A stretch of DNA of 64,000 nucleotides. It comes from Hyunsoonleella ulvae. GTDB lineage: Bacteria; Bacteroidota; Bacteroidia; Flavobacteriales; Flavobacteriaceae. Positions 54,890 to 63,840 of this stretch are shown here, in pieces. The translations under genes and the position numbers were made by a program. The stretch is from the NCBI RefSeq assembly GCF_016827605.1, contig NZ_JAEPJQ010000001.1, forward strand, positions 1-64,000, read 5' to 3'. The stretch's first letter is position 1. Each line of letters opens with the position of its first letter. Below the pieces are notes generated by a model. That model made no database searches, was not told the origin of the DNA, and saw nothing but the letters and a program-made list of their open reading frames with translations.

Positions 54890-55678
54890 TTATTCTATAA
54901 GTGTTGCACCTTCTGGGATTTCAAAAATTTGTGGTACTGGACGCTCCTCTGTTAACTTGATATCCGTGAATTTTAAATCGTTGCGCTTTTGGGTTGGTTT
55001 GTTATTTTCATAGTTATACCAAGTTAAGGTTTCTGGTAAAACTAGACCATTAATAGTTTGCCAATTACTATATTTTATAAAATGAAATTCTTTGCTTTTT
55101 TCTTTTGAAAAAAAGGTAACGGTATAGCCCAACCATTCCATTTTATAGGTTTCTGGGTTGTAGTACAAGATATATTCGTCTTCTGGAGATTCTCCAACAC
55201 CTGCTTCGTAAGCTATTTTTATTCCAAGATAGGTTTTACCCTCTAAAATCAATGGCTCTGTATCTTGATATATAACACCATCATCCCCAAAAATAAATGG
55301 CATAGCATAAAAATAGAACATTAAATTATAATAAAATTTTGCATTGCCTTTATATTGAGTGGTATCTTTATGTTTTAACCAAACTGATTTACCATTAAAT
55401 CCAATAGTATGCTTAGGCATTTCAATAAGCGACTTTCTGTTTTTTAAATCGGTTGTAGTTACCTCATTACCATTTGGTTTTTCCATGGTAAAGGTTAAAC
55501 CTTGCATCTTATTCCATGTATCTATTCCGCCATGTGCATCAAAAACTTTGGTAATATTTTCTGGGTAAATAGATGTGGTTACATCTAGTTGTTCTTCAGC
55601 GTATTTAGAAGTTTCCTTTTTATCACTTTTACATGAGGTTAATACAACTAATACTATTAAGAGTATACGTGTTATCAT
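54890..55678 (-). CDS. DUF6503-type lipoprotein
   Basis: 262 residues with a lipoprotein signal ending VVLTSCKSDKK. The mature part begins VFDAHGGIDTWNKMQGLTFTMEKPNG and proceeds as a beta-rich LolA/outer-membrane-carrier-like fold (WLKHKDTTQYKGNAKFYYNLMFYFYAMPFIF, TYLGIKIAY, PETLTWYNYENN), which matches the DUF6503 group of Flavobacteriaceae. Function unknown. It converges on the DUF3810 gene with a 19-bp gap. Confidence 0.82.
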   Translation of the reverse strand: MITRILLIVLVVLTSCKSDKKETSKYAEEQLDVTTSIYPENITKVFDAHGGIDTWNKMQGLTFTMEKPNGNEVTTTDLKNRKSLIEMPKHTIGFNGKSVWLKHKDTTQYKGNAKFYYNLMFYFYAMPFIFGDDGVIYQDTEPLILEGKTYLGIKIAYEAGVGESPEDEYILYYNPETYKMEWLGYTVTFFSKEKSKEFHFIKYSNWQTINGLVLPETLTWYNYENNKPTQKRNDLKFTDIKLTEERPVPQIFEIPEGATLIE

Positions 55679-55734
55679 TTTATTGGTTTTAGCTTATTGT
55701 TGGTTTGTCGAAGTTAAGAGGTTTTAATTACAGT

Positions 55735-55761
55735 AAAGCCCCAGATGTATTCTGAGGCTTT
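55735..55761. terminator. Terminator-like hairpin after the type A T9SS substrate gene
   Basis: Eleven-base arms AAAGCCCCAGA and TCTGAGGCTTT pair with one mismatch around a five-base loop, about 25 bp after the minus-strand stop codon. Confidence 0.65.
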
Positions 55762-55786
55762 GGGAAATTTAGTTTTATAGTAACAG

Positions 55787-57859
55787 TTACCTAATTATTA
55801 GTTTTTTAATATCTTCTGAAACACCGCTATTTACCTTTAAAAAATATAGTCCGGTATCTAATTGCGATACATCAAGTTTTATTTTAGATGGTGCGACATT
55901 TGAAACCCTTTTTATGAGCTTACCTTGAATATCACAGATGCTTATTTGTTTTGGGTTACCTATATACTTATTAAACCCTAATTCCACAAAACCATGTGCT
56001 GGGTTTGGAGACATAGAGAATAATGTGTTCACATTTGAGTAAACGGATAATGTGGTTGTAAACTCAGTCTCAAATGTGTTTGTAATTACTGCAGGGTTAA
56101 AGTCGAAATAAATCTCTGCTGTATTTGGTATAATATCCCCTACGCTATAACCAGCTGTGGGTTTAATTTTATAGTAAACGTAACCATGACTGTTGGGTTC
56201 GTCCATATCTTCACTGGGTAGATGAATATTATCAAACTGCCAATTAAGTTGATTATCAATTCTTGTAAACACATTATCATGGCTAGAACTTAACATTTTA
56301 ATGGTAGATTTATCTAATCTAGAATCTAGAGTATTATCAATAGAAACATTTATGGCATCAGCAGTTCCCACATTTTGAAACCTCACGGTGTAATATAGAT
56401 AATCATCAGCAGTAAAACTGCTATGTACTATTTCTGGTCCGTGAGATTCTAGAATATCATTGGGGTCATAGGAACCAATAACAACCTCTGATAATTCGGT
56501 ATAATTATTATCCATATTTACATCACTACCTGTGTATCGCGCCTTATTAGTTAAAACAGTTCCTAGCGGTGTAGGAATAGGAACTTTCATATCCACACGA
56601 ACCCTCTCATAAGAATTGGGTTGCAAATTTGTAAAATTTAAGTTGAATCCATTTGCGGTATTTGTTACTGAATTCCCTGCATTAACAAAACTTACACCAT
56701 TTAAACTTAGTGTTGCATCTATGGTAAATTCTACTGTACCCGATGAAATGGTTTCAATACCTTTATTTTCAACAACTAAATAGTTTTTGTAATCAAACCC
56801 TGGTCTGGGAGGCACATTAGAGACTAAATAGATAGCAATGTCTCCACATTCAATTATTTTGGTAACTGGAAAATTATAGTTTACAATATTGCCTTTTGCT
56901 ACATTAATATTATCATAACTATCTACCGTTAAGTTATAGCAGTTTTCAAATTCTTCAAAAATACTGTAGCTTATATCAAAAACATCGCTATTTTCATCAC
57001 TGATGATTTTAAAATTACCGTTTGAAGCATATAAATGTCGTGTAATGCCGTCATTGTTCTTAACATATGTCAGTACACCGTTTAAAAAGTTAAATTCATC
57101 ATTATCGAAAATTCCGTTTTCGTCTTTGTCATAAAATGCATTAATTTCTATGACGCCCGTAGCATCACAATCCCTAACAATCAAATCAAAGCTTGTAATT
57201 GAATAACAACCTGTGTCATAATGCTCTACTCTCACATAAATAGTTTGAACGGCAGGCATATTATTAGTATAATTTGTTGAATTAACAATAACATCATTAT
57301 TAGTTTCAGCCCCCTCCATTGTCTCATGTAACGTAACTCCAACATCTGTTAATCCTCCTCCAACAATTTCTGGTATTTTAGTAGTTAAATCAAACACCTC
57401 AATACCGTCTTTTGACTCATCATCACATTTTTCAAAAGAAGTAGGTTGATTTATTGATGGTCCTATTAAGATTTCAATTGTACCGTTACGGTAAAGAACA
57501 TCTGTTGTAAAACCTTCAGGTATTTTTTTATTGGCTCTAAAATAAATTTCAAAATCTTTTGAAGAATTCCTGAAAGATTCCGGGTTCCCTATTGGATTTA
57601 CCTCATTCATCATATCACTTTCGTTTAGGTAATATGTAATAGAATGATAATCTTCTTCCATAACCGAATTTTGAGCTGCCAGACAAAACATTTGAAAAGG
57701 TAATACTTCTCTCAGATTTATAACCATTATCCCATCACCTCCAATATCATCACAAATCTTTATATCTAGAAATCCACAAGGTGGTGGCGGACTTTCTACT
57801 TGAGCAAATAATGAAAATGAAAAAAGAGTTGCAAAAAAGAAAAGTAAAGCTGGTTTCAT
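55787..57859 (-). CDS. Secreted multi-domain protein with T9SS type A sorting domain
   Basis: 690 residues: signal peptide (LLFFFATLFSFSLFAQ), an N-terminal part with repeated CFDI/CDD motifs (PPPCGFLDIKICDDIGGDG, SFEKCDDESKDGIEVFDLTTKIP), an SdrD-like segment containing the calcium-loop-like DKDENGIFDNDEF (~246-258), a conserved beta-sandwich (GSYDPNDILESHGPEIV, LYYTVRFQNVGTADAINVSI, NTAEIYFDFNPAVITNTFET) and the C-terminal Por sorting tail (LFSMSPNPAHGFVELGF ... LDTGLYFLKVNSG). It should be exported by the type IX system and is likely a cell-surface adhesin-like protein; its ligand is unknown. Confidence 0.92.
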   Translation of the reverse strand: MKPALLFFFATLFSFSLFAQVESPPPPCGFLDIKICDDIGGDGIMVINLREVLPFQMFCLAAQNSVMEEDYHSITYYLNESDMMNEVNPIGNPESFRNSSKDFEIYFRANKKIPEGFTTDVLYRNGTIEILIGPSINQPTSFEKCDDESKDGIEVFDLTTKIPEIVGGGLTDVGVTLHETMEGAETNNDVIVNSTNYTNNMPAVQTIYVRVEHYDTGCYSITSFDLIVRDCDATGVIEINAFYDKDENGIFDNDEFNFLNGVLTYVKNNDGITRHLYASNGNFKIISDENSDVFDISYSIFEEFENCYNLTVDSYDNINVAKGNIVNYNFPVTKIIECGDIAIYLVSNVPPRPGFDYKNYLVVENKGIETISSGTVEFTIDATLSLNGVSFVNAGNSVTNTANGFNLNFTNLQPNSYERVRVDMKVPIPTPLGTVLTNKARYTGSDVNMDNNYTELSEVVIGSYDPNDILESHGPEIVHSSFTADDYLYYTVRFQNVGTADAINVSIDNTLDSRLDKSTIKMLSSSHDNVFTRIDNQLNWQFDNIHLPSEDMDEPNSHGYVYYKIKPTAGYSVGDIIPNTAEIYFDFNPAVITNTFETEFTTTLSVYSNVNTLFSMSPNPAHGFVELGFNKYIGNPKQISICDIQGKLIKRVSNVAPSKIKLDVSQLDTGLYFLKVNSGVSEDIKKLIIR

Positions 57860-57883
57860 AGTTTATAGTAAATTTGCACAAAC

Positions 57884-57891
57884 AAAGTTAG
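57884..57891 (-). promoter_or_regulatory. Promoter -7 box for the type A T9SS substrate
   Basis: On the minus strand TAACTTTG fits TAnnTTTG, 24 bp upstream of the start codon and within the 39 bp separating it from the divergent methyltransferase gene. Confidence 0.5.
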
Positions 57892-57898
57892 TAAAGAT

Positions 57899-58699
57899 TT
57901 GCCTTCAACAACGATAACAAGTACACAAAACCAATTTATCCGACAACTTGTACAACTACGAGATAAGTCAAGAGAACGTAAAAAAACAGGCACTTTCTTA
58001 ATTGAAGGCAAGCGTGAGATTGCTTTAGCTATCAAAGGCAATTACAAGCTAGAAACCGTTTTGTTTTACCCTGATTTGTGTACTGTAGAGCAATTAAGCG
58101 GTTTAATAAACCATGAGGTTAATATTATTGAAATTTCTAAGGATGTCTATAAAAAATTGGCATATCGTGACACGACCGAAGGTGTATTAGCTGTAGCAAA
58201 AGCTAAAGCAAATACACTAGAAAATTTAAATTTCCGTACTGAAACCCCTTTAATTTTAGTGGCTGAAGCTCCTGAAAAACCTGGCAATATTGGTGCGCTT
58301 TTAAGAACCGCTGATGCCGCACATGTTGATGCTGTAATTATTGCTAATCCAAAAACCGACTTGTACAACCCTAACATTATACGTTCTAGTGTTGGGTGCC
58401 TTTTTACCAATACTATTGCCACTGGAAGCACTACTGAGATTATAGACTTTTTAAAATCTAAGCACATCAATATTTACTGTGCCGCCTTACAAGCATCAGA
58501 GCATTACTATTTACAAAATTTTACAGCGCCTACAGCTATTATTGTAGGTACAGAAGCCACAGGACTGAGTGATGAATGGCTTGAGAATTCAACCCAAAAT
58601 ATCATTATTCCCATGCAAGGCGAGATTGATTCTATGAATGTTTCAGTTGCTGCTGGAATTCTTATTTTTGAGGCCAAAAGACAACGAGATTTTAAATAG
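57899..58699 (+). CDS. TrmH/SpoU family RNA 2'-O-methyltransferase
   Basis: 266 residues from a TTG start at 57899; an in-frame stop at 57890-57892 and the absence of a nearby ATG leave little choice. The N-terminal substrate-binding part reads FIRQLVQLRDKSRERKKTGTFLIEGKREI. The knotted SPOUT domain has EAPEKPGNIGALLRTADA, NPNIIRSSVGCLFTNTI, TAIIVGTEATGLSDEWL and SMNVSVAAGILIFEAKRQ. It methylates ribose in rRNA or tRNA; the target site cannot be told (RlmB-like). The M48 protease gene follows 5 bp later. Confidence 0.93.
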   Translation: MPSTTITSTQNQFIRQLVQLRDKSRERKKTGTFLIEGKREIALAIKGNYKLETVLFYPDLCTVEQLSGLINHEVNIIEISKDVYKKLAYRDTTEGVLAVAKAKANTLENLNFRTETPLILVAEAPEKPGNIGALLRTADAAHVDAVIIANPKTDLYNPNIIRSSVGCLFTNTIATGSTTEIIDFLKSKHINIYCAALQASEHYYLQNFTAPTAIIVGTEATGLSDEWLENSTQNIIIPMQGEIDSMNVSVAAGILIFEAKRQRDFK

Positions 58700-58704
58700 A
58701 GAGT

Positions 58705-59937
58705 ATGAACGCAACAACAGTATTCTACATTATAATAGGAATAATAATTATCAACTTTATAGTAGATAAAATACTAGATGCTTTAAACGCGAAACATTTT
58801 AATGATGAGCTTCCTGAAGATTTACAAGATGTGTATGATGATACTGAATATAAGAAATCTCAAAACTATAAAGCCACCAAATATAGATTCGGAATCATAA
58901 CCTCTGTTTTTTCTATTATACTAACCTTGGGGTTTTTATGGTTTGACGGATTTGAGTTTGTTGACAATATTGCGAGAGGTTACAGCGATAATGCCATTGT
59001 GATAGCCTTGATTTTCTTCGGGATAATAATGATAGGGAGCGATATTTTAACAACGCCATTTTCATATTACAGTACTTTTGTTATCGAAGAAAAGTTTGGT
59101 TTTAATAAAACCACAAAAAAAACATTTGTATTAGATAAAATTAAAGGCTGGTTTATGATGGTTGTTATAGGCGGAGGTATTTTAGCCCTAATTATCTGGT
59201 TTTATCAAGCTGCTGGTACACACTTTTGGTTATACGCTTGGGCTTTAATAGCGGCATTTACTTTGTTTATGAACATGTTTTACTCTAAACTTATAGTACC
59301 ATTATTCAATAAACAATCGCCCTTAGAGGAGGGAAGTTTACGCGATAAAATTGCTGCATATGCCAAAACCGTTGGCTTTAAACTTGATAAAATTTTTGTA
59401 ATAGACGGTTCCAAGCGTAGTACAAAAGCCAATGCTTATTTTTCTGGTTTTGGGAGTGAAAAACGAGTAACACTCTACGACACACTGATTAATGATCTAG
59501 ACAATGAAGAAATCGTAGCTGTACTGGCACATGAAGTGGGACACTATAAAAAGAAGCATATTATTTTTAACCTATTTGCTTCTATTTTATTAACGGGGCT
59601 TACACTTTATATCTTATCACTATTTATTTCCAACCCTATGCTGTCTCAAGCCTTAGGTGTAGAGATACCTAGCTTCCATATTGGATTAATTGCTTTCGGA
59701 CTCCTGTATGCGCCTATTTCTGAAATCACAGGACTGATTATGAATGTATTTTCTAGGAAATTTGAATATCAAGCGGACAATTATGCTAAAAATACGTACA
59801 AGGCCGAACCTTTAATTACTTCTCTAAAAAAGCTATCTAAAAATAGCTTAAGCAATTTAACACCACATCCTGCGTATGTATTTATGCATTACTCGCACCC
59901 TACACTATTGCAACGAATCAGAAATTTGAAACAGTAA
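58705..59937 (+). CDS. M48 family CAAX-protease-like (Ste24) zinc metallopeptidase
   Basis: 410 residues with about seven membrane helices. The zinc motif is VLAHEVGHYKKKH (~273-285) and the third ligand lies in RKFEYQADNYAKNTY. The N-terminal half (PFSYYSTFVIEEKFGFNKTTKKTFVLDKIKG) matches Ste24-type M48 enzymes that cut membrane-linked proteins. In bacteria these serve protein quality control in the membrane. It is preceded by the methyltransferase with a 5-bp gap, so both are probably cotranscribed. Confidence 0.94.
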   Translation: MNATTVFYIIIGIIIINFIVDKILDALNAKHFNDELPEDLQDVYDDTEYKKSQNYKATKYRFGIITSVFSIILTLGFLWFDGFEFVDNIARGYSDNAIVIALIFFGIIMIGSDILTTPFSYYSTFVIEEKFGFNKTTKKTFVLDKIKGWFMMVVIGGGILALIIWFYQAAGTHFWLYAWALIAAFTLFMNMFYSKLIVPLFNKQSPLEEGSLRDKIAAYAKTVGFKLDKIFVIDGSKRSTKANAYFSGFGSEKRVTLYDTLINDLDNEEIVAVLAHEVGHYKKKHIIFNLFASILLTGLTLYILSLFISNPMLSQALGVEIPSFHIGLIAFGLLYAPISEITGLIMNVFSRKFEYQADNYAKNTYKAEPLITSLKKLSKNSLSNLTPHPAYVFMHYSHPTLLQRIRNLKQ

Positions 59938-59951
59938 AACATACAGTTAAC

Positions 59952-62105
59952 TTATAAGTTATCCAACTGATTGCTAGTTTTATCCTCGCTAATAGTCCAA
60001 AAGAATCCTACGAAAAAGAATTGATCTAAAGCAGGGCGTAAGGCGCGACGATTAAAATTACCATTCATGTCAGGTGTATTAGCATACTGATAACCGTTTA
60101 TATTTTTAAACCCTAAAACATTGTTTACTGAGGCATACAGTATTTTTTGTGGACTTATTAAATAGGCCCAATTCACACTTAAACTATTAAAAGATTTTGT
60201 TTTTTCATTTAAAAATCCCGGTCTGTTTGGATTTGTATAAGTTCTTCCAGATGCATGTGCATAACTAAACCCTACTTGACTTCTCCAATCATCTATCCAA
60301 TACTTAGTTACAGCTGAGAAGTTATGCGTATTAGCAAAATTAGGCTGTGCAAGTTCTGGAAAGTTACCATCATTACGTTTGGTGTCTAAAAACGAATAAC
60401 TCAACCAATAATCTAAATTCTTTATACTTTTACTATCCCTCCAGAAAAAATCAATCCCTCTTGCAAATCCAGATCCAGTGCTACTAAAGTTGCTATCAAA
60501 ACTTGGAAAAACACCATCAAACTTTGCTAAACTATTATAGTCTTTATAATAGGCTTCCGCTCTAAATATTTTTTTATCAGCATTGTATTGATAGTTCAAA
60601 ATATAATGTTTAGCATTTGCAGGTTCAAAATCTTGATGGAATTTCAACACATTACTGTCTGGGTTTTGGTAAAAATCGCCATAAGCCAAAGACAACTGAC
60701 TTTTATCTGATATTTTATATGCCATAGTTGCCCTTGGCAATAAAGTAAAATTACTAAACAACTCACTGTATTCTGCTCTTAACCCAGTTTTAAAAGCTAA
60801 GTTTTTAGATATAAATATATCTGCTTCTGCAAATGCCGCTGCAATATTATTTTTAAATCCATATTGAATGTTATCAATAAAATCATCATTATACTCCTCT
60901 TTAAAATCGGTTTTAAAATATTCCGCACCAAAATATAGTTTCAATCGGTTACTAATTCTATTCTTGAATTTCAATTTAGAATGCACTGATGTTTCAGTAT
61001 CTCTAATAGCTCTGTCCCCAAAATTCAATTTGTTTTTCGCATTTGTAAAACTAAATCCGGTTTGCATACTCCAAGTATCATTAATTTTACCACTATACGA
61101 TCCATTTAAGTAGAAGTTATTGTTATTTAACTTTATGTATTGCCCATCTGGTAGATTAATATCCTCCTGCGTCAATTCAAAACTACTTGTATCAAAAGCA
61201 CCATAAAGTTTAAACAAGCCATTGTTTGTTTTTCTTCTGTAAACTGCTTCTCCAGAAGCGGTTTCAAAAGGCTTAATAAAATTATTTCTGTTGGGAAAAA
61301 TAGCATTATAAGGTGCCAAATTAATATATGACGCATTAACACTCACTGAACTTTTCTCCCACTTTTGAGTATTCCCTAAAGTAGCACCTACACTCATAAT
61401 GCCAATATCTGTTTTCTCTTGGTCTGGTTCATCTATAGTATTCAAGAGTAGCACACTGGATAAAGCTTGACCATACTCTGCAGAATAGCCTCCAGTTGAG
61501 AATGTAATACCATCAAATAAAAATGGGGAGTAACGGCCTCGTGTGGGCGCATTATTAGTGGTTGGCGTGTATGGTGTAAACACACGAATACCGTCAATAA
61601 AAATTTGAGTTTCGTTAGCATTTCCTCCACGAACAAACAAGCGACCATCTTCAGCCACAGTAGTTGTACCTGGGAGTGTTTGCAAAGCACCAACAAAATC
61701 CCCTAATGCGCTAGCCGTAGTAACTACATCTAATGGTTTTAAAACATTTACTTTACTATTGTCGCCTGCTGAAAATGTGCCTGCGGATAATACTACAGAA
61801 TCCAAAGTGTTTACATCATCCTTAAGTGTAATAGCTATATTTTTCATAAACGATATATCGCCTACCATTGTATAAGTTTCATAAGATAAAAACGAAACAA
61901 CTAGCGTTTGGGTTCCAGTTTCCGATGTAGAAAATAAAAACGTCCCATTCTCATTAGTAGTTCCACCGTCATAAGTACCTTCTAAATACACATTAGCACC
62001 AACAATAGGTTGTTTTTTAAAATTAGTTACCGTGCCACTTATTTGGGTTTGCCCATAAAACAGCATCGTAAAACATAGCATTGAAACAGATATAAAAATT
62101 TTCAT
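59952..62105 (-). CDS. TonB-dependent receptor with N-terminal carboxypeptidase-regulatory-like domain
   Basis: 717 residues. After a signal peptide (FISVSMLCFTMLFYGQ) comes a CarboxypepD-reg-like beta-sandwich (ISGTVTNFKKQPIVGANVYLEGTYDGGTTNENGTF), the plug (GTFSAGDNSKVNVLKPLDV, ALQTLPGTTTVAEDGRLFVRGG, FIDGIRVF, GYSAEYGQALSSVLLLNT) and a 22-strand barrel region ending FFFVGFFWTISED. It imports a substrate across the outer membrane with TonB; the ligand is not evident. It is shorter than most sugar SusC proteins and has no SusD partner, so a siderophore, metal or cofactor is more likely. An ECF sigma gene lies divergent upstream. Confidence 0.94.
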   Translation of the reverse strand: MKIFISVSMLCFTMLFYGQTQISGTVTNFKKQPIVGANVYLEGTYDGGTTNENGTFLFSTSETGTQTLVVSFLSYETYTMVGDISFMKNIAITLKDDVNTLDSVVLSAGTFSAGDNSKVNVLKPLDVVTTASALGDFVGALQTLPGTTTVAEDGRLFVRGGNANETQIFIDGIRVFTPYTPTTNNAPTRGRYSPFLFDGITFSTGGYSAEYGQALSSVLLLNTIDEPDQEKTDIGIMSVGATLGNTQKWEKSSVSVNASYINLAPYNAIFPNRNNFIKPFETASGEAVYRRKTNNGLFKLYGAFDTSSFELTQEDINLPDGQYIKLNNNNFYLNGSYSGKINDTWSMQTGFSFTNAKNKLNFGDRAIRDTETSVHSKLKFKNRISNRLKLYFGAEYFKTDFKEEYNDDFIDNIQYGFKNNIAAAFAEADIFISKNLAFKTGLRAEYSELFSNFTLLPRATMAYKISDKSQLSLAYGDFYQNPDSNVLKFHQDFEPANAKHYILNYQYNADKKIFRAEAYYKDYNSLAKFDGVFPSFDSNFSSTGSGFARGIDFFWRDSKSIKNLDYWLSYSFLDTKRNDGNFPELAQPNFANTHNFSAVTKYWIDDWRSQVGFSYAHASGRTYTNPNRPGFLNEKTKSFNSLSVNWAYLISPQKILYASVNNVLGFKNINGYQYANTPDMNGNFNRRALRPALDQFFFVGFFWTISEDKTSNQLDNL

Positions 62106-62596
62106 TTACTACAAATTTTGATATGATTATTGATGCAAATTTGCAGCAGAAGGCGTCATTTAAAAATTGATAATTACCGAACTGTATATTTTTTAAGATG
62201 AATTGTATTTTTAATAGTTTGAGCATGAAAGTGACACTGAATTACAGATAGTGTGAAATCACAAATAAGCGAATAAAATAATAAAGCTTTTTTTAAAACC
62301 TTGATACTATTTTTTCCTTATATTAGCCTTAAGTACTTCCGTAAAAACCACTTAATACAGTTAAAACAACCATAATAGATTTTCTCTATACATGATTTAC
62401 AAATAACTAGTAATCAATCATTAAAACACTACTACATAAACTTACAATTAAAATATAAACACATTACAGAAAAACTTATCTATAACTTCTAAAAAGAGCA
62501 TCTACCCATCCTAAAAAACAATATAAAAAAGTTAGCTACCAGTGTAACAAATGATAAATAAAAGCTACTTATAGTATAACTAAACCATCAAAATAT
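62106..62596. other. 491-bp AT-rich divergent intergenic region
   Basis: No gene, tRNA or repeat can be supported here. The region must contain the promoters of the TonB-dependent receptor and of the sigma-factor operon. A palindrome GCAAATTTGC lies ~30 bp upstream of the receptor start. Confidence 0.5.
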
Positions 62597-63091
62597 TTGA
62601 ATACAGAACTGGAACATAGCTTTGTTGAATTATTAGAAAAGCATCAAAATATCATTCATAAAGTGTGTAGATTATACACTAATAATTATGATGCGCATAA
62701 TGATTTATTTCAAGAAATAACCATTCAACTTTGGAAAGCCTACCCAAAGTTTCGTGGAGATGCTAAGTTTAGTACCTGGATGTATCGTGTTGGATTAAAT
62801 ACAGCAATTACTTTGTATAGAAAATCTAAACGTCGTATTTCAACTCAAGATTTTGAAGGTGTAGCATTTAAGATGAAAGCAGAGGAGTATGATGATACAG
62901 AAGAGGAACAATTAAAGTTAATGTATAAGGCAGTTCATAAACTAAATGATATTGAAAAAGCACTTGTTTTTTTGTATTTAGAAGACAAAGATTATAGGGA
63001 AATAAGTGAAACACTTGGTATTAGCGAAGTAAATGCGCGAGTGAAAATGAATAGAACTAAAACTAAACTAAGAAAAATATTAAATCCGTAA
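62597..63091 (+). CDS. ECF-type RNA polymerase sigma factor
   Basis: 164 residues from a TTG start at 62597. Region 2 is seen in IIHKVCRLYTNNYDAHNDLFQEITIQLWKAYPKFRGDAKFSTWMYRVGLNTAI, and region 4 in LNDIEKALVFLYLEDKDYREISETLGISEVNARVKMNRTKTKLRKIL. It is a small extracytoplasmic-function sigma factor lacking region 3. The next gene, 4 bp downstream, encodes a four-helix membrane protein that may hold it inactive. No classical anti-sigma (FecR-like) gene is adjacent. Confidence 0.93.
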   Translation: MNTELEHSFVELLEKHQNIIHKVCRLYTNNYDAHNDLFQEITIQLWKAYPKFRGDAKFSTWMYRVGLNTAITLYRKSKRRISTQDFEGVAFKMKAEEYDDTEEEQLKLMYKAVHKLNDIEKALVFLYLEDKDYREISETLGISEVNARVKMNRTKTKLRKILNP

Positions 63092-63095
63092 ACCT

Positions 63096-63710
63096 ATGGA
63101 TGGACTAGATTTATTAAAGAAAGATTGGGACAAAAGCGAGAGCAAATACCCTAAACTTTCGTACGACGAAATTTATAAGATGATACTTAAAAAGTCATCT
63201 TCTATAGTTAAATGGATATATTATATCAGTTTAATTGAACTAAGTCTTGGACTTATACTAATCATTTTAAATCCAACATTTGAAAATAAAATCGAATACC
63301 CAAAATGGCTAGACACCTTCTCTTACTTAGTATTTCCAGTAGCGCTTTACTTCATTTATCTTTTCTACACAAATTACAAAAAAATTAATGCAACTGATAG
63401 TGCCAAGGTATTAATGCAAAATATTCTAAGAACAAGAAAATGCGTTCGGTATTATATTATATTTAATTTATTTTTTGGAGGTGTATTTTTTGCAGTAGCT
63501 AGTTTTATTGGCTATACACAATTACAAGGAGGAATAGACGCTTTTAACGAAGCCACAGGTTTAACTGAATATATTATAGTTATTTTAGTAATCCTTTTAA
63601 TAACAGTCCTATTTCTAGGTATCATTTTTGCCATCTATTATTTACTTTATGGTATATTATTAAGACGATTAAAACACAATTACAAAGAGCTTAAAAAATT
63701 AGAAGATTAA
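63096..63710 (+). CDS. Four-helix membrane protein paired with an ECF sigma factor
   Basis: 204 residues. A cytoplasmic N-terminus of ~35 residues (LDLLKKDWDKSESKYPKLSYDEIYKMILKKSSS) precedes four predicted membrane helices (WIYYISLIELSLGLILIIL, FSYLVFPVALYFIYLFY, YIIFNLFFGGVFFAVASFI and YIIVILVILLITVLFLGI) and a short basic tail. I cannot assign a named family. Its gene starts 4 bp after the sigma gene, so a role as anti-sigma factor is plausible; the N-terminal segment would be the part that could contact the sigma factor. No zinc-binding HxxxCxxC anti-sigma motif is visible. Confidence 0.8.
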   Translation: MDGLDLLKKDWDKSESKYPKLSYDEIYKMILKKSSSIVKWIYYISLIELSLGLILIILNPTFENKIEYPKWLDTFSYLVFPVALYFIYLFYTNYKKINATDSAKVLMQNILRTRKCVRYYIIFNLFFGGVFFAVASFIGYTQLQGGIDAFNEATGLTEYIIVILVILLITVLFLGIIFAIYYLLYGILLRRLKHNYKELKKLED

Positions 63711-63721
63711 TAGGTTAATAC

Positions 63722-63818
63722 TTCGGGCGTTACCCAAGGGTTGCGCTATCCGTTACTAGTTTTGGTTTCCCGCAATAGCGGGACCAAAAGCTAACCACTA
63801 CTATCGCTAACGCGGTTT
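63722..63818. repeat. Intergenic hairpin repeat, copy D
   Basis: Begins TTCGGGCGTTACCCAAGGG, has a central hairpin TTTTGGTTTCCCGC-aata-GCGGGACCAAAA, and ends ATCGCTAACGCGG. The left and right ends match the reverse complement of copy B at 44595-44683, so the two are members of one family. It lies between two convergent genes. Confidence 0.72.
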
Positions 63819-63840
63819 TGGCATTTATAAATACATTGAA

